Program-made: the position numbers and the translations under genes
Notes under the pieces: model-generated
Database searches by the model: none
Told to the model about the DNA's origin: nothing
Seen by the model: only the letters and a program-made list of their open reading frames with translations
Shown here: positions 7,348-16,895 of the stretch, one piece after another
How the letters are laid out: each line of letters opens with the position of its first letter
Position numbering within the stretch: position 1 is the stretch's first letter
Origin: an uncultured Coriobacteriaceae bacterium
GTDB lineage: Bacteria; Actinomycetota; Coriobacteriia; Coriobacteriales; Eggerthellaceae
NCBI GenBank assembly: GCA_937937585.1
Contig: CALDCB010000011.1
Span: forward strand, 62,001-126,000
Direction of reading: 5' to 3'
Length of the DNA: 64,000 nucleotides

Positions 7348-8671
7348 AAACATTCTTGCGATCGATCCTCAGGTTTCGCTACACGAGGCATGCGACATTT
7401 TGATCGAGGACGGACGCATCGCGAAAGTGGGGAAGGACCTTCCTTCTCAGGCGAACGACGAGGTCCGCGATCTGGGTGGTAAAGTCTGCCTCCCTGGTTT
7501 GGTTGACATTCATGTTCACTTCCGCGATCCCGGCCTTGAATATAAAGAAGACATCGAGACAGGCTCTCGCGCTGCAGCACATGGCGGCTTCACCGATGTT
7601 TGTTGCATGCCGAACACCGATCCTGTCACTGATAACGCCATGGTAGTCGAATACATCAGGTCGCGAGCACGTGACCTTGGCAAATGCCGCGTGCATGTGT
7701 CCGGCGCCTGCACCAAAGGCCTGAAAGGCGAGGCTTTGGCCGAGATGGGCGATATGGTTGCCCATGGTTGCGTGGCCTTCACCGACGACGGTCGAGGCGT
7801 TCAAGATTCCGGTATGATGCGCCGCGTCATGGACTACGCCGTACAGTTCGGAAAGATTGTCATGAGCCATTGCCAAGACGAGGGCTTGGTTGATAAGGGC
7901 CAGGTCAATGAAGGCGTTGCCTCAACTCGTCTCGCCATTCAGGGTTGGCCTGGTGCCGGTGAGGAAATCCAAATCCATCGCGACATCGAGCTCAGCCGGC
8001 TCACGGGTTGTCCGATCCACATCCAGCATCTTACTACGGCACACGGCATCGAGATCGTCCGCCGTGCCAAGGCCGATGGCGTCAAGGTTACCTGCGAGGT
8101 CACGCCTCACCACTTGTTCCTTACCGAAGATGACATCACCGAGGCATACGAAACCTCTCTCAAGGTGAATCCGCCGTTGCGCACCAAAGAGGATTCGCAG
8201 GCTTTGGTTAAGGCCATCCTTGACGGTACCGTCGATTGCATCGTCACCGATCATGCTCCGCATGCCGATCACGAGAAGGACCGTGAGTTCGAACTCGCGC
8301 CTTTCGGCATGACGGGCCTTGAGACTTCGCTTGCTTCAGTCGTCGACGGCTTGGTGAATCCAGGCATCATCACCTGGGAGCGTCTTGTTGAGCTTATGTG
8401 CGTCAATCCGCGCACGTTGCTCGGCATCCCATCGGTTAAGATCGAGGAAGGTTCTACGGCCGACCTCACCATCGTCGACCCTGAAAAGCAGTGGACTGTC
8501 GTTGCCGACGATTTCGAGTCGAAGGCAAACAACAGCGGTTTTATCGGCCGCACTTTCAAGGGTCGCGCCACCGATGTGTACGTTGGCGGTATTCCCACTA
8601 TGATCGACGGTTCGGTTACGGACAGCCATCAAGATATTCAATTTCGCGACTACGCATTCAATCAGGATTAA
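7331..8671 (+). CDS. pyrC: Dihydroorotase (class I)
   Basis: Closes carbamoyl aspartate to dihydroorotate. The 446-residue protein carries the class I dihydroorotase signatures DIHVHFRDPG near residue 59 (zinc-binding HxH), CMPNTDP near residue 90, HCQDEGLVDKG and TDHAPHADHEKD near residue 305. It begins inside the end of pyrB with GGAGGG eight bases upstream, so it is translationally coupled. An earlier in-frame ATG inside pyrB would add unrelated residues and is rejected. Confidence 0.95.
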   Translation: MALLLKNILAIDPQVSLHEACDILIEDGRIAKVGKDLPSQANDEVRDLGGKVCLPGLVDIHVHFRDPGLEYKEDIETGSRAAAHGGFTDVCCMPNTDPVTDNAMVVEYIRSRARDLGKCRVHVSGACTKGLKGEALAEMGDMVAHGCVAFTDDGRGVQDSGMMRRVMDYAVQFGKIVMSHCQDEGLVDKGQVNEGVASTRLAIQGWPGAGEEIQIHRDIELSRLTGCPIHIQHLTTAHGIEIVRRAKADGVKVTCEVTPHHLFLTEDDITEAYETSLKVNPPLRTKEDSQALVKAILDGTVDCIVTDHAPHADHEKDREFELAPFGMTGLETSLASVVDGLVNPGIITWERLVELMCVNPRTLLGIPSVKIEEGSTADLTIVDPEKQWTVVADDFESKANNSGFIGRTFKGRATDVYVGGIPTMIDGSVTDSHQDIQFRDYAFNQD

Positions 8672-8686
8672 GGAAGTGAGGAACCA

Positions 8687-10078
8687 GTGAGCGAACTTTC
8701 TCAGACGCTGTTCCAGAACACGTCCAAACCTCAGGCAGTGCCAGCGGCCGTGGCTCTTGAAGACGGAACCGTCTTCCACGGCACCGCTTGCGGCGCCAAG
8801 GGCGAGGCATTCGGCGAGATCTGCTTCAACACCTCGTTGGAGGGTTATCTCGAGGTAATCACCGACCCTTCGTACGCCGGCCAGATCATCACCATGACGT
8901 ACCCGCAAATCGGCAATTATGGCGTGAACGACCAGGATGCCCAGTCGGCAAAACCCGCGCTGCGCGGCTTGGTCGTTCGCAATATGTGCACGGTTCCCTC
9001 GAACTGGCGCTCCACCAAAACGCTCCCCGAGTTCCTTGAGGAGCACGGCATCGTTGCCATCGAAGGTATCGACACCCGCGCTCTGGTCCGCCACGTGCGC
9101 GATAACGGCGCCATGAAAGCCGTTATCTCAACAGAGGATGTTGACGACGCAAGTCTGGTTCAAAAGGCAAAGGACAGCCAGTCCATTGTGGGCGTGAACC
9201 TTGCCGAAACCGTTTCATGCCCTGCGCCCTTCAAGATGAGCGCCGATGAGCTTCCCGAGTCCAAGGCTTTCGCGCTTACCGAAGCCCCCGAACTTCGTTA
9301 CAACGTCGTTGCCTACGATTGCGGCGCAAAGCAGTCCATCCTCGAAGGCTTGGTCCGCGTTGGCTGCAACCTTACGGTTGTGCCCTGGAACACCTCCGCC
9401 GAAGAGGTTCTTGCGATGAATCCTGACGGGGTCTTCCTGTCTAACGGCCCCGGCGACCCCGAAGCCGTCGAAGAGACCTATAACCAAGTGCAGAATCTTC
9501 TGGGCAAGGTTCCCGTATTCGGCATTTGCCTTGGCCACCAGATGATCTCCAAGGCTTGCGGAGCAAATATCTCCAAGCTCAAGTTCGGTCATCGCGGCGG
9601 CAATCATCCTGTTGAGAACCTTCTTACCGGCCGTGTCGAGATCACCGCGCAAAATCATGGTTTCAATCTCGATTTCGATTCCTTGGGTCAGCTCATTCCC
9701 GAAGAATCGGGTGGCGAGACCGAACACCATACCGACCTTCGCTATTGGGTCGAAAAGAAGATTGCTCCCGTGGTCGAGAATGATCGCTATGGACGCATCC
9801 GTCTCACCCATGTCAACCTCAACGACGGCACTGCTGAGGGCATCGCACTGCTCGATATCCCTGCGTTCTCCGTTCAGTACCACCCTGAAGCAAACCCTGG
9901 CCCCACCGATGCCCATTACCTGTTCACCGCGTTCACGCGTTTGATGGACGGCGATCAAGCATATCTGGACATCGACATCGCCAAGGATCGTCTTGACGGT
10001 TGGACGTTTGATCAAACTGCAACGAATGATGAAGCAGAAGAGCATTCTGCCAGCACCAAGGAGGTTCAGAATGCCTAA
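8687..10078 (+). CDS. carA: Carbamoyl-phosphate synthase small subunit (glutamine amidotransferase)
   Basis: Glutaminase subunit that feeds ammonia to CarB. It has 463 residues against about 360-385 usual. The N-terminal CarA domain contains FNTSLEGYLEVITDPSYAGQ, and the class I amidotransferase triad sits in FGICLGHQM (Cys near residue 281) and VQYHPEANPGP (His and Glu near residues 399-401). The extra length comes from an insertion of about 35 residues before THVNLNDGT (roughly 335-370) and an acidic C-terminal tail of about 40 residues. The start is GTG at 8687, 15 bases after pyrC, with GTGAGGA upstream. The gene overlaps carB by eight bases. Confidence 0.93.
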   Translation: MSELSQTLFQNTSKPQAVPAAVALEDGTVFHGTACGAKGEAFGEICFNTSLEGYLEVITDPSYAGQIITMTYPQIGNYGVNDQDAQSAKPALRGLVVRNMCTVPSNWRSTKTLPEFLEEHGIVAIEGIDTRALVRHVRDNGAMKAVISTEDVDDASLVQKAKDSQSIVGVNLAETVSCPAPFKMSADELPESKAFALTEAPELRYNVVAYDCGAKQSILEGLVRVGCNLTVVPWNTSAEEVLAMNPDGVFLSNGPGDPEAVEETYNQVQNLLGKVPVFGICLGHQMISKACGANISKLKFGHRGGNHPVENLLTGRVEITAQNHGFNLDFDSLGQLIPEESGGETEHHTDLRYWVEKKIAPVVENDRYGRIRLTHVNLNDGTAEGIALLDIPAFSVQYHPEANPGPTDAHYLFTAFTRLMDGDQAYLDIDIAKDRLDGWTFDQTATNDEAEEHSASTKEVQNA

Positions 10079-13000
10079 GCGCACCGACATCGAATCCATT
10101 CTCGTCATTGGCTCGGGCCCTATCGTCATCGGTCAGGCTTGCGAATTCGACTATTCCGGCGCGCAGGCATGCAAGGTCCTTCGCGAAGAGGGCTATCGCG
10201 TCATTCTGGTTAACTCAAACCCCGCAACCATCATGACCGACCCCGGCTTGGCAGACCGCACCTACGTCGAACCCATCACGCGTGAGTTCGTCGAGAAGAT
10301 CATCGAGAAGGAGCGCCCTGACGCACTGCTTCCGACCCTTGGCGGCCAAACCGGTCTGAATACTGCTGTCGAGCTTGCTGAAGCTGGCATTCTTGAAAAG
10401 TTCGATGTCGAGATGATCGGTTGCGACCTTGCTGCGATTCAGCGCGGCGAAGACCGTAAGCTCTTCAACGACTGTATGGAAGAGCTTGGCATTGAGACCG
10501 CTCGCAGCGGTTACGCATACTCCGTCGAAGATGCTCTTGGCATCGTTGCCGAGCTTGGATACCCGGTCGTTCTGCGTCCGTCCTTCACCCTGGGCGGTGC
10601 AGGCGGCGGCATCGCCCACACTGAAGAGGAGCTTAAGCTCATCGTTTCCCAAGGCATCGAGCTGTCCCCGGCTAGCGAAGTTCTCGTTGAAGAGAGCATT
10701 GAGGGCTGGAAAGAGTTCGAGATGGAGGTCATGCGCGATAAGGCCGGCAACGGAATCATCGTTTGCTCTATCGAGAACTTCGACCCCATGGGCGTTCACA
10801 CTGGCGACTCCATCACCGTAGCGCCCGCTCAGACGCTTTCCGATGTTGAATATCAGCGCATGCGCGTGGCATCTTTGGCCATTCTCGAGAAGATCGGCGT
10901 TGAGACCGGCGGTTCGAACGTTCAGTTCGCCATCAACCCCAAGAACGGCCGCATGGTGGTCATCGAGATGAACCCTCGTGTTTCGCGTTCCTCGGCCCTG
11001 GCTTCCAAGGCAACCGGCTTCCCGATTGCTAAAGCGGCAGCTCGCCTTGCTGTAGGCTACACCCTTGACGAGATCGTCAACGACATCACCAAGGCAACCC
11101 CTGCCTGCTTCGAGCCCTCCATCGACTACTGCGTCGTCAAAGTTCCGCGCTTTGCATTCGAGAAGTTCAAGGACACCGACGACACGCTCTCCACTCGCAT
11201 GAAGGCCGTCGGTGAAATCATGTCCATCGGTCGTACTTTCGAAGAAGCGCTTGGCAAGGCCATGCGTTCCCTCGAGAACGGTCGTAGTGGTTTCGGTGGC
11301 GACGGCAAGGGTCAAAAGCTCCCCAAGGAAGACTTCGAGCCGTTGCTTGCCCGTCCCACAGCTGATCGCATCTACTATCTTGCCGATGCTCTTCGCGCAG
11401 GTTGGACTGTTGACGAGATCTGCGCTGTTACCAAGATCGATCGCTTCTTCGTGGGCAGGATGCACGACATGGTCGCCGTCCAGACCGCGCTTTCCAAGAT
11501 CGCATTCGATTCGCTTGATGCCGATACCATGCGCGTTGCGAAATCGTACGGCATCTCCGATATCGAGATCGCTAATCTCTGCGGCTCTGATGAGCTTTCT
11601 GTTCGCGCAATGCGCAAAGAACTTGGCGTCATCCCGTCTTTCAAGACGGTAGACACCTGCGCTGCCGAGTTCCCCAGCAAGACTGCTTATCACTACAAGA
11701 CCTATGATGCCGCCGAAACCGAGATCACCCGCGGCAACAAGAAGCGCATCATGATCTTGGGTGCCGGCCCCAATCGCATTGGCCAAGGCATCGAGTTCGA
11801 CTACTGCTGCGTTCATGCAAGCTATGCTCTTGCTGAAGAGGGTTACGAGACCATCATGGTCAACTGTAACCCTGAAACCGTGTCCACCGACTACGACACT
11901 TCGGACAAACTGTACTTCGAACCGCTCACGTACGAAGACGTCATGGACATCATCGACGTCGAGGAGCCTGATGGCGTTATCGTCACGCTTGGCGGTCAAA
12001 CCCCGCTTAAGCTGGCTAAGCCGCTAGCGGATGCAGGCGTTCCCATCTTGGGCACCCAACCTGAGGCTATCGACCTCGCCGAGGACCGCGACCGCTTCGC
12101 TGCTGTACTTGACGAGCTTCATATCACGTACCCGGCTTCCGGTGAGGCCTCCACGTTCGAAGAAGCCGTGCGCGTTGCCGACCAGATCGGCTTCCCGTTG
12201 CTCGTTCGCCCCAGCTATGTTCTTGGCGGACGCGGCATGGCCATCGTTTACGATGGCGCTCAACTTGAGAAGTACATGGGCGAGGCTGCGAAGATCTCTC
12301 CGGATCATCCCGTTTATCTCGACCGCTTCCTCGAGGCCGCAGTTGAGGTCGACCTCGACTGCATTTGCGATGGCGAGCAGGTTTACATCGGCGGCGTTTT
12401 GGAGCACATCGAGGAGGCAGGCATCCACTCCGGTGACTCCGCATGCTGCATCCCGCCGTTCGCCCTGTCCGACTCTCTTGTCATGAGGCTTCGTGCCATC
12501 GCTCGCGACCTCGCTTTGCGTCTGGGCGTTAAGGGTCTCCTGAACATTCAGTTCGGTGTGAAGGACTCCACCATCTACGTCATCGAAGCTAATCCACGCG
12601 CAAGCCGCACCGTACCTTTCGTTTCTAAGGCAACCGGCGTCGCTCTCGCAAAAGCAGCAGCAAGGATCATGGCAGGCGAGAAGATCGCCGACTTGAACCT
12701 TCCGGCCGACGATCGTCGCCTCGATCGCTACTCCGTCAAGGAAGCCGTCATGCCCTTCGGTCGCTTCCCAGGCTCCGACGTCGTCCTTGGACCTGAGATG
12801 AAGTCCACTGGCGAGGTTATGGGCATCGCCAACAACTTCCCGGCTGCTTACGCTAAGACCGAGCTGGCCATCGATTACGATCTGCCTAAGATCGGCACTG
12901 TTTTCGTTAGCGTTGCCGACCGCGACAAGCGCAACATCGTGCCTATTGCACGCGATTTCAGCCGCCTTGGCTTCAAGGTCGTAGCAACGTCTGGCACCGA

Positions 13001-13310
13001 GCGCGCGCTTACCGCAGCTGGCGTTCCGTGCGAGCGCGTGCTTAAGGTTCGCGAGACCCAAAGCAACCCCGATGCCGGCCGCAGTATCCTCGACATGATC
13101 GCAAACGGCGAGATCGACCTCATGATCAACACCCCGTTCGGTCATGAGACGCGCGGCGACGGCTACGAGCTGCGCCTTGCTGCCGTTCGCCACGGCGTGC
13201 CATATGCCACGACTCTCTCAGGTGCCCAGGCTTTGGCTCAGGCGATGGAAGTCGTTCGCGCCACGGGCCTGAACATCGTCGCTTTGCAAGACTTCGACCA
13301 ATGGGCATAG
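10071..13310 (+). CDS. carB: Carbamoyl-phosphate synthase large subunit
   Basis: Makes carbamoyl phosphate from bicarbonate, two ATP and ammonia for both pyrimidine and arginine synthesis. At 1079 residues it has the normal full length. Two ATP-grasp halves are visible, opening with LVIGSGPIVIGQACEFDYSG near residue 10 and MILGAGPNRIGQGIEFDYC near residue 560, with EMNPRVSRSSALASKATG and EANPRASRTVPFVSKATG as paired signatures. The C-terminal 140 residues form the MGS-like allosteric domain (UMP/IMP). The start at 10071 overlaps the end of carA and is preceded by AAGGAGG. Confidence 0.97.
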   Translation: MPKRTDIESILVIGSGPIVIGQACEFDYSGAQACKVLREEGYRVILVNSNPATIMTDPGLADRTYVEPITREFVEKIIEKERPDALLPTLGGQTGLNTAVELAEAGILEKFDVEMIGCDLAAIQRGEDRKLFNDCMEELGIETARSGYAYSVEDALGIVAELGYPVVLRPSFTLGGAGGGIAHTEEELKLIVSQGIELSPASEVLVEESIEGWKEFEMEVMRDKAGNGIIVCSIENFDPMGVHTGDSITVAPAQTLSDVEYQRMRVASLAILEKIGVETGGSNVQFAINPKNGRMVVIEMNPRVSRSSALASKATGFPIAKAAARLAVGYTLDEIVNDITKATPACFEPSIDYCVVKVPRFAFEKFKDTDDTLSTRMKAVGEIMSIGRTFEEALGKAMRSLENGRSGFGGDGKGQKLPKEDFEPLLARPTADRIYYLADALRAGWTVDEICAVTKIDRFFVGRMHDMVAVQTALSKIAFDSLDADTMRVAKSYGISDIEIANLCGSDELSVRAMRKELGVIPSFKTVDTCAAEFPSKTAYHYKTYDAAETEITRGNKKRIMILGAGPNRIGQGIEFDYCCVHASYALAEEGYETIMVNCNPETVSTDYDTSDKLYFEPLTYEDVMDIIDVEEPDGVIVTLGGQTPLKLAKPLADAGVPILGTQPEAIDLAEDRDRFAAVLDELHITYPASGEASTFEEAVRVADQIGFPLLVRPSYVLGGRGMAIVYDGAQLEKYMGEAAKISPDHPVYLDRFLEAAVEVDLDCICDGEQVYIGGVLEHIEEAGIHSGDSACCIPPFALSDSLVMRLRAIARDLALRLGVKGLLNIQFGVKDSTIYVIEANPRASRTVPFVSKATGVALAKAAARIMAGEKIADLNLPADDRRLDRYSVKEAVMPFGRFPGSDVVLGPEMKSTGEVMGIANNFPAAYAKTELAIDYDLPKIGTVFVSVADRDKRNIVPIARDFSRLGFKVVATSGTERALTAAGVPCERVLKVRETQSNPDAGRSILDMIANGEIDLMINTPFGHETRGDGYELRLAAVRHGVPYATTLSGAQALAQAMEVVRATGLNIVALQDFDQWA

Positions 13311-13319
13311 GAGGAACCG

Positions 13320-14129
13320 ATGACTGGATTGGTCAACGAGCAAACCAAGTTGCTCTCCAATGAAATGGTGGGGCCGCGCCTGTACCTCATGCGCGTCGAG
13401 TCCCCACTGATCTGCTCGGCGATTCTTCCGGGTCAGTTCGTTCATATGCGCATCCCGGGCATGCCCGATCATGTGCTTCGCCGCCCGTTCTCGGTATATG
13501 CGTGGGACACTGAAACCGGCGTCATGGACATTCTTTATCAGGTGGTCGGTTACGGAACCGACCACCTTACCCAGCTTCAACCTGGCGATCGTCTTGCAAC
13601 CGACATCGAGCTTATCGGACCCATTGGAAACGCATGGGCTCCCTCAAAGGACTCTGCTGGGTTCCAACCAGCTAGATCGCTGATCGTCGGTGGCGGAGCG
13701 GGAGCTCCTGCCGTTTTCATGCTCGCTAAACAGCTTCATGAAGCAGGAAAGCAAGTCGATGTCGTTCTGGGCGCCGCTACTAAGGACGCCCTTGTCTGCA
13801 TGGAGCGCTATCAGCAGCTTCTTGGCGAAGAGCACGTCTTCGTCGCTACCGACGACGGCTCCTTTGGGCGTGCCGGCTTCTGCACTTCACTTGTTGAGGA
13901 ACGCTTGGCCGAAGGGTATGACTATGTTGCAACCTGCGGTCCGAATCCGCTCATGCACATCGTCGCAGACCTTGCTCAAAAGGCCGGCGCATTCTGCGAG
14001 GTTTCTACTGAACGAAAGATGGCATGTGGCGTAGGCGCATGCCTGTCCTGCGTTGTCGACACCACCGAAGGAAAGAAGCGCTCCTGCGTAGACGGCCCGA
14101 TCTTCGATTCGAAGAAGGTGATCTGGTAA
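13320..14129 (+). CDS. pyrK: Dihydroorotate dehydrogenase B electron-transfer subunit
   Basis: Iron-sulfur flavoprotein that passes electrons from dihydroorotate (via PyrD) to NAD+. The protein has 269 residues. The ferredoxin-reductase-like FAD part contains RRPFSVYAWD near residue 55, and LIVGGGAGAPAVF near residue 121 begins the NAD domain. Near the C-terminus, four cysteines in CGVGACLSC...SCVDGP bind the 2Fe-2S cluster. GAGGAA lies just before the ATG. The stop overlaps the pyrD start by one base (TAATG), consistent with the PyrD2-PyrK2 complex. Confidence 0.95.
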   Translation: MTGLVNEQTKLLSNEMVGPRLYLMRVESPLICSAILPGQFVHMRIPGMPDHVLRRPFSVYAWDTETGVMDILYQVVGYGTDHLTQLQPGDRLATDIELIGPIGNAWAPSKDSAGFQPARSLIVGGGAGAPAVFMLAKQLHEAGKQVDVVLGAATKDALVCMERYQQLLGEEHVFVATDDGSFGRAGFCTSLVEERLAEGYDYVATCGPNPLMHIVADLAQKAGAFCEVSTERKMACGVGACLSCVVDTTEGKKRSCVDGPIFDSKKVIW

Positions 14130-15091
14130 TGACGATTGAAGCTTGCCCACTTGCACCTGCTGCTATCCCCATGAACACGCAGGTGAATCTTTCAGTAAAC
14201 CTTGGCGGGCTTGAGATGAAGAATCCCGTTACAGTTGCTTCGGGCACGTTTGCAGCAGGTCTTGAGTATTCCGATTTCGTTGACGTCAGCGCTCTTGGCG
14301 CAGTTACGACGAAGGGGGTCTCGCTCAACGGCTGGGAGGGTAACGCCTCTCCGCGCATCGCCGAAACGCCGAGCGGGATGCTTAACTCAATCGGCCTTCA
14401 GAACCCTGGCGTTACCCATTTGAAGGAATTCGAACTTCCATGGCTTGCGAAGGTTGGTGCCACAACCATCGTCAATGTCTCGGGTCATAGCTTTCAGGAG
14501 TACGTCGACGTGATCGAGGCTCTTGAAGATGTTGACAGCGTTGGCGCTTATGAGGTCAACATCTCTTGCCCCAATGTCGATGCTGGCGGCTTGAACATGG
14601 GCACCAACACGGCTAGCGTTTCGCAGGTTGTCAGTTTGTGCCGTGCGGCAACAAAGAAGCCGCTTATCGTGAAGCTCACGCCTAACGTCACCGATATCAC
14701 CGAGATTGCGAAAGCGGCAGTTTCAGCAGGCGCCGATGCGCTCTCCATGATCAACACACTGACAGGCATGGCGATTGACGCAGAATCGCAGCGCCCGCTT
14801 TTAGCGCGCGTGATAGGCGGTCTTTCCGGCCCGGCTGTGAAACCCGTCGCCCTGCGCTGCGTCTGGGAAACCAGCCGTGCGGTTGACGTTCCTATTCTTG
14901 GCATGGGCGGTATCACCAATGGTCAGGATGCCATCGAGTTCATCTTGGCAGGAGCCACTGCTGTCGCTGTTGGAACTTCCAATTTCATGGATCCCGCAAG
15001 CACCGTTAAGGTCATCAACGGTATCATCGACTATTGCGAACGCCATGGCGTTAAGGACATCAACGAACTGAAAGGTGCATTGAAATGCTAG
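14129..15091 (+). CDS. pyrD: Dihydroorotate dehydrogenase B catalytic subunit (class 1B)
   Basis: FMN enzyme that oxidises dihydroorotate to orotate, working with PyrK. The 320-residue protein shows MKNPVTVASGTFAAGLEY, TTKGVSLNGWEGNASPR, the class 1B catalytic-cysteine segment EVNISCPNVDAGG near residue 150, and FMN-binding GMGGITNGQDAIEF near residue 258. The N-terminus has about 20 residues more than the family core; a second ATG at 14171 could be the start, but the ATG coupled to the pyrK stop is preferred. The gene overlaps pyrF by seven bases. Confidence 0.95.
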   Translation: MTIEACPLAPAAIPMNTQVNLSVNLGGLEMKNPVTVASGTFAAGLEYSDFVDVSALGAVTTKGVSLNGWEGNASPRIAETPSGMLNSIGLQNPGVTHLKEFELPWLAKVGATTIVNVSGHSFQEYVDVIEALEDVDSVGAYEVNISCPNVDAGGLNMGTNTASVSQVVSLCRAATKKPLIVKLTPNVTDITEIAKAAVSAGADALSMINTLTGMAIDAESQRPLLARVIGGLSGPAVKPVALRCVWETSRAVDVPILGMGGITNGQDAIEFILAGATAVAVGTSNFMDPASTVKVINGIIDYCERHGVKDINELKGALKC

Positions 15092-15819
15092 GTTCTTTCA
15101 ACGACGTACCCGCACGCGATCGAATCATCGTCGCACTTGACTGCCCCGCTGATCAGGCTATGCGCCTTGCAGACCAACTTTCAGGTCGCGCAAAGTGGCT
15201 CAAAATCGGTATGACGCTGTATTACGCATGCGGTCCTACCATCATCCATGCCATGAAAAAACTCGGATTCAATGTCTTTTTGGATCTGAAGCTTCACGAT
15301 ATTCCACACCAGATTCACGGCGCAGCCGCTTCTGCTGCTCGTGAGGGTGCGGATATGATCACCATGCACACGCTTGGCGGCAAGCAGATGTTGGTGGCCG
15401 GCCAGGAAGGCGTCGCCGAGGTGTGCCAGTCTGAAGGCCGCGAGAACACCATCACGCTTGGCATCACCGTTCTTACCAGCATGGACGACGAGGCTCTTGC
15501 CCAGGTAGGCATCTCGCGTACAGCCGCCGAGCAGGTTGACTTGCTCGCTAATGTGGCGAAGGAGTCCGGCATCTCCGGCGTCGTGGCATCCCCTCAGGAG
15601 GCCTCTATGCTTCGCAAGATCCTTGGTCACGACGCCTACATCGTCACCCCTGGCGTTAGGCCCAAGGGTTCCGATAAGGGCGATCAGAGCCGTATCGCAA
15701 CTCCTGCCGAGGCGTTTGCCGCAGGCGCTTCCCATATCGTCATCGGTCGCCCGATTACCCAGGCCGACGACCCTGCAGCTGCATTTGACGCCATCGCCGC
15801 AGAGCTCGAGGAACTATAA
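15085..15819 (+). CDS. pyrF: Orotidine-5'-phosphate decarboxylase
   Basis: Last step to UMP. The 244-residue protein has the catalytic FLDLKLHDIPHQI near residue 65 (Asp-x-Lys-x-x-Asp) and the phosphate-binding segments VTPGVRPKGSDKGDQ and IVIGRPITQADDPAAA near the C-terminus, typical of the bacterial group I enzyme. It starts inside the end of pyrD and closes the operon. Orotate phosphoribosyltransferase (pyrE) is neither before nor after it, so that step must be encoded elsewhere. Confidence 0.95.
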   Translation: MLGSFNDVPARDRIIVALDCPADQAMRLADQLSGRAKWLKIGMTLYYACGPTIIHAMKKLGFNVFLDLKLHDIPHQIHGAAASAAREGADMITMHTLGGKQMLVAGQEGVAEVCQSEGRENTITLGITVLTSMDDEALAQVGISRTAAEQVDLLANVAKESGISGVVASPQEASMLRKILGHDAYIVTPGVRPKGSDKGDQSRIATPAEAFAAGASHIVIGRPITQADDPAAAFDAIAAELEEL

Positions 15820-15842
15820 ACAAGCAAAAGCGCATCTTACCT

Positions 15843-15878
15843 AGAATCCCCGTATCAGCAGGTCTGAGCGGGGATTCT
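15843..15878 (+). terminator. Hairpin terminator after pyrF
   Basis: A ten-pair stem, AGAATCCCCG (15843-15852) with CGGGGATTCT (15869-15878), closes the pyr operon 24 bases after the pyrF stop. The following TTGTGTG is a poor T-run, so termination may be partial. Confidence 0.65.
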
Positions 15879-16003
15879 TGTGTGCGCGTGTTGAAATTTT
15901 CGACAAAGCGGGGGAGCGCTATCGCGATTATGCTAAATTGACCAAGTCGAATCACCGCTCTTCAAGCGGTCATTCATCTAGATTGATTTTAAAGGAGCAT
16001 TAC

Positions 16004-16312
16004 ATGGCAATTCCTCAACTTAGCGCTGAAGAGCGCAAGGCTGCCCTTGAAAAGGCCAAAGCTGCTCGTATCAAGCGTGCAGAGGTTCGCGATCAGCTTA
16101 AGAGCGGCGAGCTCTCCGTTAAAGACGTTCTTGCTCAGAAAGACGACCCCGTTGTCGGTCGTATGAAGGTTTCCACCCTTATCGAGACTCTGCCTGGTTA
16201 TGGCAAAGCCAAATCCGAGAAAATCATGAGCGAGCTCCAGATCGCTGAAAGCCGTCGTCTTCGCGGTCTTGGCGCCCGTCAGGAAGCCGCCCTCCTCGAA
16301 CGTTTGAGCTAG
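16004..16312 (+). CDS. mihF: Actinobacterial integration host factor MihF
   Basis: A 102-residue nucleoid-associated protein of the mycobacterial IHF type, unrelated to the HU/IHF fold of proteobacteria. The core LIETLPGYGKAKSEKIMSEL holds the helix-two-turn-helix DNA-binding element, and RRLRGLGARQEAALLERL closes the protein as in the family. A strong AAAGGAG lies upstream of the ATG, and the earlier in-frame ATG is rejected as it lies in the terminator region. The order mihF-gmk-rpoZ is a hallmark of Actinomycetota and is one of the best taxonomic clues in this window. Confidence 0.93.
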   Translation: MAIPQLSAEERKAALEKAKAARIKRAEVRDQLKSGELSVKDVLAQKDDPVVGRMKVSTLIETLPGYGKAKSEKIMSELQIAESRRLRGLGARQEAALLERLS

Positions 16313-16317
16313 TCTCT

Positions 16318-16890
16318 ATGCGACACGGAAATCTATTCGTGATATCCGGGCCATCAGGTGCTGGTAAAGGCACGCTGGTGGCTCGTCTTTTGAAAGCGGT
16401 TCCCGATTCCTGGGTTTCCATCTCCGCAACCACGCGAGAACCTCGCGTGGGTGAGATCGACGGTGTTCACTATCACTTCATCACACGAGATGAGTTTGAC
16501 ACGCTCGCTGCCAATGGAGGCTTGCTTGAATGGGCAACTTATTCAGGCAACAGCTACGGAACCCCGCGTGCATCCGTCGAGGAGCACATCGCTAAAGGTG
16601 ATCAAGTCATTCTGGAGATTGAAGTCCAGGGGGCTATGCAGGTAAAGGAACGCATGCCCGAAGCTCATTTGATTTTCATCGAACCACCTTCTATGAAAAT
16701 ACTGGAAGAGCGCCTGAGGGGCAGGGGAACCGACTCGGAAGAGTCCATTCTGAGGCGCTTGGCCACCGCAGAGGTAGAGCTTTCGCGCAAGATGGAGTAT
16801 GATATCTGTTTAGTGAATGACGACCTTGATCGAGCAACCGACGAACTGGTTGCTTATGTTAACGATTTCGCAGAAGGAATACGAGGTTAG
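16318..16890 (+). CDS. gmk: Guanylate kinase
   Basis: Phosphorylates GMP to GDP. The protein is 190 residues, normal for the family. The P-loop FVISGPSGAGKGTL lies at residues 7-20, the GMP-binding segment SISATTREPRVGEIDGVHYHF near residues 39-59, and EIEVQGAMQVKE near residue 101. It follows mihF by five bases and rpoZ follows it by five bases, so the three genes probably share one mRNA. Confidence 0.96.
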   Translation: MRHGNLFVISGPSGAGKGTLVARLLKAVPDSWVSISATTREPRVGEIDGVHYHFITRDEFDTLAANGGLLEWATYSGNSYGTPRASVEEHIAKGDQVILEIEVQGAMQVKERMPEAHLIFIEPPSMKILEERLRGRGTDSEESILRRLATAEVELSRKMEYDICLVNDDLDRATDELVAYVNDFAEGIRG

Positions 16891-16895
16891 TAAAG

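Noticed and set aside
10215..11999. A 594-codon minus-strand frame across carB
   Set aside because: Antisense shadow of the first half of CarB; composition is unlike a real protein.
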